DNA of 64,000 bases. Source: Acidisoma sp965199065. Its GTDB lineage: Bacteria > Pseudomonadota > Alphaproteobacteria > Acetobacterales > Acetobacteraceae. This document shows positions 35,526 to 42,861 of this stretch, in pieces. Made by a program: the position numbers and the translations under genes. Location of the stretch: assembly GCF_965199065.1 (NCBI RefSeq), contig NZ_CBDAQN010000002.1, positions 1 to 64,000 on the forward strand, in the 5' to 3' direction. Position 1 is the stretch's first letter, and each line of letters begins with the position of its first letter. The notes beneath the pieces were generated by a model. It saw only the letters and a list, made by a program, of their open reading frames with translations, made no database searches and was not told the DNA's origin.

Positions 35526-36532
35526 CAGCCGGCGGCTCCCGCCCGCAACGCCACCAGGCTCGCGGCCAGTGCTTCGAGGCGTAACTCCGGATTGGCTGCG
35601 AGCAGTGCCGCGGCGGCATCGGCGGGAAAACGTGCAGCGCCGTGACAGGCCCCCATGATGGCGCCCGCAATGGCGGCCACCGTGTCGCAGTCGCCGCCTA
35701 GGCTGGCCGCGAGGCAACAGACCCGCCACGGATCCTCGGGCGCGACCGAGCAGATGGCGATGGCCGCCGGCACGGCTTCGTTGGTGGCGACCCCTGTGCC
35801 GACCAACCGGTAGATGAGGTCGAGCGCTGCATCCTCCGAACATCCGCGGACAAGGCCGAGCGCCCATTCGGTTCGCGCCGCCACGTCGCCGCCGGCGAAG
35901 TAGAAGCCGCGCTGCGCCCCGAGCCGGGCCGCCTCGACCGCGAGGGATAAAGCTTCACTCAAGGATGCACCCTCGATGCCGGCGCTGACCGCGGCGGCGA
36001 CGGCGGAGGCGCCAGCTACTGCGACAGTCGTGTTGTGGGTGACATGGCCCGTCTGGAACACGGCATCGACGAGCCGGCCGAGCGGTGCCGTGGGGAATGC
36101 GATGCCGACCGGCGCCACCCGCATCGCGGCGCCGTTGGTGGACCCTGAGCGGCCGGTGAGTTCCGTGGAGGTGCCCTCTGCCGCCAGTTTCAGCGCGAGC
36201 CGCGTCGATGGACCGAGAAGATCGAGCGATCCCGCCGCGATCATCCGCGCCTCCCACGCCAGCAGTGCCTTCGCGAACCGCTCGGGGTCGATGCGTCCGC
36301 CGCCCTCCACCAGCATCTCGCCCAGGATCACGGCCTGATCGGTGTCGTCCGTCACCCGGCCGGCAGCCATCCCGCGACTGATGAAGTTGTCGTCCGGGCC
36401 GGGCTGGAACCAATCGAGAATGCCGTAGCGTTCGGCAATCAACGAACGGGGTTGATATTGCGTCGGCATGCCGAGCGCGTCTCCGATGGCGAGGCCGAGC
36501 AGGGCGCCGTATGCGCGGTCCTGGGTGCTCAT
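35525..36532 (-). CDS. ADP-ribosylglycohydrolase (DraG/ARH) family protein
   Basis: All-helical, di-magnesium hydrolase fold of 335 residues. Metal-binding motifs are intact: IGDALG near residue 16, TDDTD at 61-65, and GGDCDT at 279-284. Family members split N- or O-glycosidic bonds to ADP-ribose, and some act on other ribosides. The location between a GntR regulator and a sugar kinase argues for a catabolic N-glycoside hydrolase rather than protein de-ADP-ribosylation. It overlaps the regulator's stop by 4 bases. Confidence 0.92.
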   Translation of the reverse strand: MSTQDRAYGALLGLAIGDALGMPTQYQPRSLIAERYGILDWFQPGPDDNFISRGMAAGRVTDDTDQAVILGEMLVEGGGRIDPERFAKALLAWEARMIAAGSLDLLGPSTRLALKLAAEGTSTELTGRSGSTNGAAMRVAPVGIAFPTAPLGRLVDAVFQTGHVTHNTTVAVAGASAVAAAVSAGIEGASLSEALSLAVEAARLGAQRGFYFAGGDVAARTEWALGLVRGCSEDAALDLIYRLVGTGVATNEAVPAAIAICSVAPEDPWRVCCLAASLGGDCDTVAAIAGAIMGACHGAARFPADAAAALLAANPELRLEALAASLVALRAGAAG

Positions 36533-37236
36533 GCGACAGGCTCGCCGAAGCTGAGCTGCAGCGTGAAATGTGCCGGGTGCAGCAGGCTGCGAACGTGCTC
36601 CACCATAGACCCGGCCGCATCATGCACAACGCGCGTGGTGCCGAGAAACGGCTCGCCTTCGGGCTGCTGAAGCTCCCGCGCATCCTCGGCCGACAGGCGT
36701 GTGAGATCGATGGCCTCGGTGCCGCCGAGGGGCCGCACATCGAGGACTTCGAGGGTTCTGCGCAACGACTTTTCGACCAGCCCGTCCTTCAGCACACTCT
36801 CGAAACCCTGTCGCCAGGGGAGCCTGCTGCGTTCCAGCGAGATCGGTTTCCCCGCCTGCGTGCTTCGCACCCGGTCGAGCGCCAGAAAGCTCGCCCTTGG
36901 CAGGTCAAGCGCCTCGGCAAGCGGCACGTCCTCGACACGTTCGAACCGCAGGATCCGCGCCTCCGCCTCGACCCCGTGCCGGGCGAGGGCACGTGACCAG
37001 CCAAGCCCATCATCGAGCCGCGCTCCATTGAAGCAGACGAAGGAACCGGCGCCGCTCCAGGTCTCGATAAGGCCGGCATGTTGCAAGCTCGATAGCGCCT
37101 GCCGGATTGTGCTGCGGCTCACGTCAAAGCTGCGGGCGAGGTCGATTTCTCCAGGCAGCCGCTCGCCCGGCTGAAAGGTGCCGGTTTGGATGCCGCGCGT
37201 CAGGCTTTTCGCGACACGTTGATATTTGGCGACCAT
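36529..37236 (-). CDS. GntR-family transcriptional regulator (HutC/UTRA type)
   Basis: DNA-binding regulator of 235 residues. The N-terminal winged helix-turn-helix (about 1-70) contains GERLPGEIDLARSFDVSRSTIRQAL. The C-terminal UTRA ligand-binding domain (about 85-230) contains LALDRVRSTQAGKPISLERSRLP. It heads the leftward operon and overlaps the next gene by 4 bases, so it is probably an autoregulated, ligand-responsive repressor of the transport and catabolic genes below. The ligand is likely a sugar phosphate or the imported compound. Confidence 0.93.
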   Translation of the reverse strand: MVAKYQRVAKSLTRGIQTGTFQPGERLPGEIDLARSFDVSRSTIRQALSSLQHAGLIETWSGAGSFVCFNGARLDDGLGWSRALARHGVEAEARILRFERVEDVPLAEALDLPRASFLALDRVRSTQAGKPISLERSRLPWRQGFESVLKDGLVEKSLRRTLEVLDVRPLGGTEAIDLTRLSAEDARELQQPEGEPFLGTTRVVHDAAGSMVEHVRSLLHPAHFTLQLSFGEPVA

Positions 37237-37245
37237 CTGTACGAA

Positions 37246-37270
37246 CCTGTCCGGGCCTGTCTGAGCCTGC
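37246..37270. promoter_or_regulatory. 10-bp phased direct repeats upstream of the GntR gene
   Basis: CCTGTC occurs at 37246-37251 and again at 37256-37261, with a weaker CCTGC at 37266-37270, all at 10-bp spacing, one helical turn. They lie just upstream of the regulator's start in the region divergent to the cupin gene. This suggests a binding site for one face of the DNA, possibly for the GntR protein itself. It does not match a known HutC operator. Confidence 0.25.
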
Positions 37271-37387
37271 GCAGCTTTGCCGACGATTGCAAGTGCCTCG
37301 CACGGCCGCCTGGGAACTTATCTTCAACGGTTGGCGGCCATCCTGCGATCTGGTGTATCGTCTCGATATTATTCAGGGGAGGTGTTC

Positions 37388-37810
37388 ATGTCCTCAACGT
37401 CCGGCGGCAAATCTGCCCGCTTCGATGTCACGGCAATCGCGAAGAGCCTGCCTGAAGCCGCGTCGACGCTGCTCGTCGACCACTATCTGACCGATCGGGA
37501 AGCGGCCAGCTCTCGCGTGTTCCGCGTCTATCGGCCGACGCCACCCCATTACCATGCAGGATGCGACGAATACCTGTTCGTCCTGTCCGGGCGGGGGACG
37601 TTCTGGATGGAGGACGCATCGACCGAGTCGACTTTCGGCCCCGGCGAGCTTCTATTTTTCGAGCGTGGAATCGTCCATGCGATCCCGAGCCTGCTTGAGG
37701 ATCCCGTCATCTTCCTGTCTGTTGATACGCCGAGGCGCGACCCTCGAGACATTATCTTCGTCAATCCGGAGGACGGCAGTCCGGCGACCTTCATGGCGCG
37801 AAACGCGTGA
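37388..37810 (+). CDS. Small cupin-domain protein
   Basis: Single-domain beta-barrel protein of 140 residues. Cupin motif 1 is PPHYHAGCDEYLFVLSGRG, with His-x-His-(x)4-Glu type metal ligands, and motif 2 includes FGPGELLFFERGIVHAI. A GGGGAGG site 5 bases before ATG 37388 supports the start. It is divergent from the GntR operon. It may bind a sugar or act as an isomerase, but the reaction is not readable from sequence. Confidence 0.85.
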   Translation: MSSTSGGKSARFDVTAIAKSLPEAASTLLVDHYLTDREAASSRVFRVYRPTPPHYHAGCDEYLFVLSGRGTFWMEDASTESTFGPGELLFFERGIVHAIPSLLEDPVIFLSVDTPRRDPRDIIFVNPEDGSPATFMARNA

Positions 37811-37929
37811 GGCGGCGGCAACGCTCAAATTCTTTTGGCTGCTCCGTCACGACAGGGTGATAGCCCTTTGCTGGGCCGCCCCCGCGGGCCACTTCCTAGG
37901 TCATTAAAACCTCGGAACGGAACCACTCC

Positions 37930-38124
37930 ATGATCCTGTTGAGCCGCTGCCTGCAGGCAGCTTGTGTCATCCTCCCCCTGACCATCGGAGGATGCAGCAT
38001 GATGGGCGCCCAGAGCAACGGCAGTCCGACAAACGGCGGCGTCGAACAGACAACCGGGCTCGGGAGCAATGGCCCCGCGTCCGGCAGCGGCGGCCCAGGT
38101 GCCTCCGCCGCCAGCCACGGCTAG
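37930..38124 (+). CDS. Small putative lipoprotein
   Basis: A 64-residue product with a basic start, hydrophobic core and a lipobox-like LTIGGC ending at Cys22. The mature part is short and rich in Gly, Ser, Asn and Pro, which suggests disorder. No homologue is recognised. The gene ends in a hairpin shared with the convergent aminotransferase gene. Confidence 0.5.
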   Translation: MILLSRCLQAACVILPLTIGGCSMMGAQSNGSPTNGGVEQTTGLGSNGPASGSGGPGASAASHG

Positions 38125-38133
38125 GACCCTTAC

Positions 38134-38162
38134 GGTGGCGTCAGTCCCCGACTGCCGCCACC
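38134..38162. terminator. Hairpin between convergent genes
   Basis: A 12-bp stem with one mismatch, GGTGGCGTCAGT/ACTGCCGCCACC, and a 5-base loop. It starts 10 bases after the small lipoprotein stop and overlaps the last codons of the aminotransferase gene. It lacks a T-run but is well placed to end both transcripts. Confidence 0.5.
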
Positions 38163-39397
38163 AGCATTCCTCCCTCAAGAACTCCTGCGGCCGCCAGCAA
38201 GCTTGGCTCCTGGGACGGCATGATGCAGGGCATCCTCCGCTGGAGCGGAAGGTGCATTGGCATGCGGGGAAGCCGGGCGAGTTCGCGGTTCATGACCAAA
38301 GCTACTTCGGCCACTTCGTCCGGCGTAATGCCATCGTAAAGTGGTAAGCTGATCGCGCGCCCGGCGACATCGTCCGTGATCGACAGATCGCCCCAGACCG
38401 AGTGTTCGGCAAAGTAGCTTTGTTGGGCCAGATGCGGGCTGAAGTAGGATGCGCTGCCGATGCCCGCCTCGCGCAAGGCAGTCGCCAGGTCGGAGCGGGA
38501 GGCCGCAAGATCTTCGGGTAGCACTGCAGCCGCGAATTGATGGGCCTGGCGATGCTGACGCTCGGGCTGGAAAGTGAGCCCCGGGATCAGGTCCCGATAG
38601 AGGTGAACCATCTCCGCACGATGAGCCATACCCTCTTCATAATGCTCTAGCCGCAGGGTGCAGAGCAGCGCACCGATCTCGCTCAGCTTTCCGTTGAGAC
38701 CGGCCATGGTGGCGCTTCTTGGCGCACCAAAGCCGAAGTTGCACATCTGGCGCAGCTCGGCGATGCGGTCCACGTTCGCGCTGTAGACGATGCCAGCCTC
38801 TCCCGTTGAGAAAGCTTTCGTCGCGTGCATGGAGAACACAACCCAGCCGCTGAACCCGGCGCCGAAACCCCGACCATCGCTGCCAATGGTGCCGAGCGAG
38901 GCGGCGGCGTCGACCACGACAGGAATGCCGTAGCGATTAGTTATATTCTCGTAGCGAGACAGGTCGATGTCGTAACCGAATGTGGCATAGGGCATGACCA
39001 CCGCAATCTGGTCGCCATACAATGCCAGCAGCCTCTCCTCGTCCACCGCCGAGGAGCTCCAGGTCAACGGGTCGATGTCGCAATACAGCGGGGTCAACCC
39101 GCACCACATCGCGGCATGCGCGGCTGCTGCGAAGGTGAAGGACGGCATCAACGCGTATCGCGTCTGCTTCGGGCGATCCCCTATTGCCTGCTGGATCGCC
39201 AGCATGAGACCGATGGTCGCGTTGCAGACTGTCATGCAAGCTCCGGCGCCGCCGAACATCCGCTCGAGCATGTCACGCTCGAACGCGCTGTTAACAGGAC
39301 CGAAGTTACTGAAGATGCCGCGCTCCTCGATAGCGCGAAGCTGGTCGGCTGCTTCGCTGAGGCGCGGAGGGTTGGGTTTGATCAGAGGGATGCGCAT
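38141..39397 (-). CDS. DegT/DnrJ/EryC1/StrS family aminotransferase
   Basis: PLP-dependent sugar-type aminotransferase of 418 residues. The Schiff-base Lys194 lies in SMHATKAFSTGEAG, and Asp163 in VVDAAASLG binds the PLP nitrogen. The N-terminal IPLIKPNPP start is typical. The last 40 residues (after LARLPRMP) extend beyond the usual end and look disordered. It starts 2 bases after the stop of the flavoprotein gene, so the two form an operon. Product may be an amino sugar or a modified amino compound. Confidence 0.9.
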   Translation of the reverse strand: MRIPLIKPNPPRLSEAADQLRAIEERGIFSNFGPVNSAFERDMLERMFGGAGACMTVCNATIGLMLAIQQAIGDRPKQTRYALMPSFTFAAAAHAAMWCGLTPLYCDIDPLTWSSSAVDEERLLALYGDQIAVVMPYATFGYDIDLSRYENITNRYGIPVVVDAAASLGTIGSDGRGFGAGFSGWVVFSMHATKAFSTGEAGIVYSANVDRIAELRQMCNFGFGAPRSATMAGLNGKLSEIGALLCTLRLEHYEEGMAHRAEMVHLYRDLIPGLTFQPERQHRQAHQFAAAVLPEDLAASRSDLATALREAGIGSASYFSPHLAQQSYFAEHSVWGDLSITDDVAGRAISLPLYDGITPDEVAEVALVMNRELARLPRMPMHLPLQRRMPCIMPSQEPSLLAAAGVLEGGMLVAAVGD

Positions 39398-39399
39398 GG

Positions 39400-40797
39400 T
39401 CAGAAGCTTTCAGCGCTGGTCGTGAACTCGGCTGGTGCCTTCAGAATGATCGGCGGCGGTGCGCGAAGGATCGTGACCGGTCGCAGCTTACGGGTTTGTC
39501 GCAGAACCGCTCTTACGATCAGCGAACCAACGTCGTGCTGCCAAAGCCAAAGGCCGTTGGCCTGGCCGCGGAAGGTGATCTCGCCCCCCAGCCGGCCACT
39601 CGGGACGAAGCCCGCGGCCAACCCGATGCCGAAGAGCCGGGGCACCGGCTGGCCATCGGCGTTGAGGACGCGGCACTCCCTATCGACCAGAGGCATCTGC
39701 GGCCCGGTACTCGGGAGGAGATGCAGGGGCGCGCCGTCGCGCCCGACGATCGGCAACATGCGCGGCCGGTAACCGAGGGCGGCAACAACAACGTCAGCAT
39801 CTTCGATGATGCGCCTTGTGACGGCATCGTCTGTTGTAATGCGGTGCAGGCGAAGCCGGGTCTCAGGCGGCCGGCCGCCCAGGCCGCGCACCTGCATGAT
39901 CAGCTCACGGGAGTCTAGCCGGAAACCCGCAAGCCTGAACACGCGGCCACTGATCTGGCAGACATCGTCCTCGGTCCACTCGGTATAGCCCTCGCTCAGG
40001 GCTGTCTCGCGGTCGGGATAGAAGATCCGGAGTTCGCGGCGGTGAAGCAGTGTGACGCCACCCTCCCCGAAAGCGACCGTCGGCAACCGGTTCAGCAGTG
40101 CATGGGCCACCGCCGCGGCACTGGTCGACCCGCCAACGACGACGACCTTCGGTGAGGCTCGGCCGGCGAGCAGGCCCGCCACCTTCTCGAGCCCGCCATT
40201 GGTCAGCACTTCGCCGGACTGCATGAGCCGGTCGCCCGCTGCCTCGACAAGCGAGAAATTGCCGATCTGTTCTGCCTGGAGCCGTTCAATCGGCTGGTGA
40301 CCGCCGGTCGCCAGCACGAGGTTGCGCGCCTGCAGCAGGCGCGTCTGTCCGGTGCGCTCATCGCGAACTTCGACCTGCCAGGCATTTTGAACGCGCGTCG
40401 CCTTCAAGGCGGTGTGTCGCGCGATGACGGTGCTCGCGGGCTCGCGCTCGATCATGCGCGAAAGCGCATCCCCGACGAGCGCCAGGAAGGCGCCTGCGTC
40501 GCGTAGGGTTACGGTTCCGTCCCCGGCCGCGGCGATCCGCTGCGTCAACGGATGAGTGACGAGCCGCGTGACCTCGCTCGGCTCGTCACCTAGCAGGCAG
40601 TCCGTGAACGTGCGACCGCTGCTGTCCGAGTTGATGGCATATCCGCCAATCGACCCGCCGCCGAGCCTCTCCCCTTTTTCAATGACGCCGACACCGCGCT
40701 TCAGCAGGTCGGTGAGTTGTCCCGAACGATGAGCCGCAAGAAGCGGCGCCATCCCGCCGGGGCCGCCGCCAATAATCAGGAGATGGAATTGTTCCAT
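39400..40797 (-). CDS. FAD/NAD(P)-binding flavoprotein, N-monooxygenase-like
   Basis: Two-dinucleotide-binding flavoprotein of 465 residues. The FAD motif GGGPGG is at about residues 10-15, and the second Rossmann motif VVVVGGSTSAAAVAHALL near residue 215 binds NAD(P)H. A C-terminal VVAALGYRP and a later GIGLAAGF (FAD-ribityl) complete the pattern seen in ornithine/lysine N-hydroxylases and related monooxygenases. Directly upstream of the DegT aminotransferase. The pair could oxidise the nitrogen of an amino sugar, or act on unrelated small molecules. Confidence 0.82.
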   Translation of the reverse strand: MEQFHLLIIGGGPGGMAPLLAAHRSGQLTDLLKRGVGVIEKGERLGGGSIGGYAINSDSSGRTFTDCLLGDEPSEVTRLVTHPLTQRIAAAGDGTVTLRDAGAFLALVGDALSRMIEREPASTVIARHTALKATRVQNAWQVEVRDERTGQTRLLQARNLVLATGGHQPIERLQAEQIGNFSLVEAAGDRLMQSGEVLTNGGLEKVAGLLAGRASPKVVVVGGSTSAAAVAHALLNRLPTVAFGEGGVTLLHRRELRIFYPDRETALSEGYTEWTEDDVCQISGRVFRLAGFRLDSRELIMQVRGLGGRPPETRLRLHRITTDDAVTRRIIEDADVVVAALGYRPRMLPIVGRDGAPLHLLPSTGPQMPLVDRECRVLNADGQPVPRLFGIGLAAGFVPSGRLGGEITFRGQANGLWLWQHDVGSLIVRAVLRQTRKLRPVTILRAPPPIILKAPAEFTTSAESF

Positions 40798-41242
40798 TAC
40801 TGCTGTACCACAACATTCAAGGCCAAGCCGCGGTCCATGATGAGCTTACCCCAAGAAACCAATGATGTTTGTGTGGCTCAGGATGCTCCGAATTTTAGGG
40901 CTAACAAGTAGTCCGAAAAGCGTATCCACGACGCTGAAGGTGCTGCTTCCGCCTATGGTCTGAGCCCGATCGGCCCCGTGGACAGCGCGTTGCGAAGAGC
41001 TCGCATCGAAGCGCACCGAGACGATGCATCGCCTCCCTGTGTTGCCGGTGCAAAGTCGGAGGCACCGTGGCACGTCAGGCGCTACCCGCTTACCGCACAC
41101 CTCACTGAAACGTCAACCGCGGCCACCTATCATACAAACGGATGATCATCCTCCTTAGGGAGGTGTGCCTCGCGCCTGAGCGACTCTTTATAGCTCTTTC
41201 CATGAAGCCGCCTGCTCGGCGAAACTGCTCAAGGAAAACATC
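40798..41242. other. Intergenic region, divergent promoters; no gene seen
   Basis: Separates the leftward flavoprotein/aminotransferase operon from the rightward exopolysaccharide genes. Open frames here lack recognisable domains. A short perfect hairpin CCTCC/GGAGG with a 4-base loop lies at 41150-41163. Promoters for both directions are expected here, but none stands out by eye. Confidence 0.5.
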
Positions 41243-42754
41243 ATGACCGACGCCACGGCCTCTCTGGCCGATCCTGTTGAACGGAGGATGGCACAAGGAG
41301 GGGCTGATCGGACGCCCGTGGAAACGGCCGCGTACGCGAGCGGAACAGGCGCAACAGGCATGCGTGGTGCCGGACCTGTGTTCGTCGACTTCGACTACAC
41401 GTTGTTCGGGTCGAACAGCACAGAGTTGTTCATCGCTTCGTGCAGACCATCGCTGTTGGTCGCGATCATCGAGTTCGCCGTACGGCGCTGTATCCCTTGG
41501 CGCTTGACCGGGTTTAGCGGCTATTTCCGGCTTCGTGACTTCGTTTGCTGCATGGCCATAATCGTGCTCTGCCCGTGGAGCATTTTCATGTGGCGTCGGC
41601 GCGCGCCGAAGCTATTTGAGCGGCACGTGAGCAAACAGATCGCAGCGCGGCTTTCCGAGGCCGCTGCCGATCGCATTGTCATCGTCTCGTTCGGCCTGAA
41701 TGCTATCATCAGGCCGTTACTCAAGGGCAGTCCTTGGCAGGATGTTCGTCTGATCGCCACCCCCTCGCTGCCGCCACCACAGTATTTCGGCCGCGGTAAG
41801 CTTCCGGTCGTTAGAAAATACTTCGGCGCGGCCGACATTGCCGCTTCCACCTTTCTGACAGACTCGCTCGACGACCGAGACCTTCTGGAGGCGTCGGGGG
41901 ATGGCATCCTGATCGAGCCTCAGGGCGAGACCTGCCGTGCCATCGAGCATCTGTACATTCCGCTGAGATACACGGCACGCGCCAAATACGCGGCAAGCTA
42001 CGTCTTCGACCAGGTGCTGTTCGTCGAATGTCTGCTGGCCGTCTTCGCGACGGTGACGAGTTTTGACGGCTTGCTGTCCAAGCTTGCCTGCATGCCGTTC
42101 TTCACACTCTCTCTCATGTGCATCTACGAAATCGGCTATTTTGAAAACGACATGGTTGCAGCGGCGCGCGAAGATGCGCCGACGTTGACCAAGCATTCCG
42201 GGCGCTTCCGGTCCTACCCCATGCAGCCGGCGGCATGGATCTGGGCTGTGGCGGCGGCGGCGGCAGGCGCCTGGCTGGCTTGTTTCACAGGCGTGATGCA
42301 CGCGGCACAGCTGCCCCGGGCGGCGCTTCTCTGGCTCGGCAGCCTCATCCTGCTGCGCATCGTCTTCTTCGCCTACAACAGGGTGCGCCCGGCGGCGCGG
42401 ATCGCCGTCTACCCGGTTTTGCAGATGTTGAAGTATCTGCCTCTCTTCCTTTTGTTCCCGGCGACCCCTGCCGGCGCCGTGCTGGCGTTCTGCCAAGCAA
42501 CCACGATGTCGCTGATCTACCTGGTCTACAGACAGACCGGACAACGCCGTGTCATCGAGAAGGAGCAGTTCCGGACCGCCATGTTCGCGGTCGCGCTCTG
42601 CTTCATGGCAACCGCCAGCACAACCGCAGCGCTTGGCGGGCGCTTCGCGCTTGGCCTGCTGGCGGTGTGGTGCCTCGTTCGCCTGGCCAAGGCGCCGATC
42701 CTCAGGCTGGTGCGTGGTATCCGGCGCAAAGCGCCGGCGGAGGTCCCTGCCTAG
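41243..42754 (+). CDS. HAD-like domain fused to a polytopic membrane domain (UbiA-like)
   Basis: A two-part protein of 503 residues. Residues 45-220 form a HAD phosphatase-like domain: motif I is FVDFDYTLF (Asp49, Asp51), and motif IV is TDSLDDRDLL (near 206-215). Residues 250-490 are a membrane domain with about eight helices. A conserved-looking polar loop YEIGYFENDMVAAARED at 295-311 is reminiscent of the acidic loops of UbiA prenyltransferases. AAGGA lies 7 bases before ATG 41243. Fusions of this type sometimes handle polyprenyl-linked sugars; a role in lipid-carrier metabolism for the polysaccharide is an inference. Confidence 0.75.
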   Translation: MTDATASLADPVERRMAQGGADRTPVETAAYASGTGATGMRGAGPVFVDFDYTLFGSNSTELFIASCRPSLLVAIIEFAVRRCIPWRLTGFSGYFRLRDFVCCMAIIVLCPWSIFMWRRRAPKLFERHVSKQIAARLSEAAADRIVIVSFGLNAIIRPLLKGSPWQDVRLIATPSLPPPQYFGRGKLPVVRKYFGAADIAASTFLTDSLDDRDLLEASGDGILIEPQGETCRAIEHLYIPLRYTARAKYAASYVFDQVLFVECLLAVFATVTSFDGLLSKLACMPFFTLSLMCIYEIGYFENDMVAAAREDAPTLTKHSGRFRSYPMQPAAWIWAVAAAAAGAWLACFTGVMHAAQLPRAALLWLGSLILLRIVFFAYNRVRPAARIAVYPVLQMLKYLPLFLLFPATPAGAVLAFCQATTMSLIYLVYRQTGQRRVIEKEQFRTAMFAVALCFMATASTTAALGGRFALGLLAVWCLVRLAKAPILRLVRGIRRKAPAEVPA

Positions 42755-42770
42755 CCACAGGACAAAGAAA

Positions 42771-42795
42771 AACCCCGGGTGATTTCGCCGGGGTT
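42771..42795 (-). terminator. Intrinsic terminator for the leftward polymerase transcript
   Basis: The stem AACCCCGG/CCGGGGTT has a 9-base loop. On the minus strand it is followed by a T-rich run, TTTTTCTTTG, giving a standard intrinsic terminator for the Wzy-like gene's transcript. Confidence 0.75.
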
Positions 42796-42813
42796 GCTTA
42801 GTAGCCTTATATG

Positions 42814-42843
42814 ACGGCCGCTGGTATGTTAGCGGCCGTTTTT
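42814..42843 (+). terminator. Intrinsic terminator for the rightward HAD/membrane fusion gene
   Basis: The perfect 9-bp stem ACGGCCGCT/AGCGGCCGT has an 8-base loop and is followed by TTTTT on the + strand. It lies 60 bases after the fusion gene stop, and between that stop and the convergent polymerase gene. Confidence 0.8.
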
Positions 42844-42861
42844 GCGTACTGTGAGCACTGG

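Noticed and set aside
40846..41100. 84-codon open frame on the minus strand
   Set aside because: Composition unlike a protein, no motif and no ribosome-binding site; treated as promoter region.
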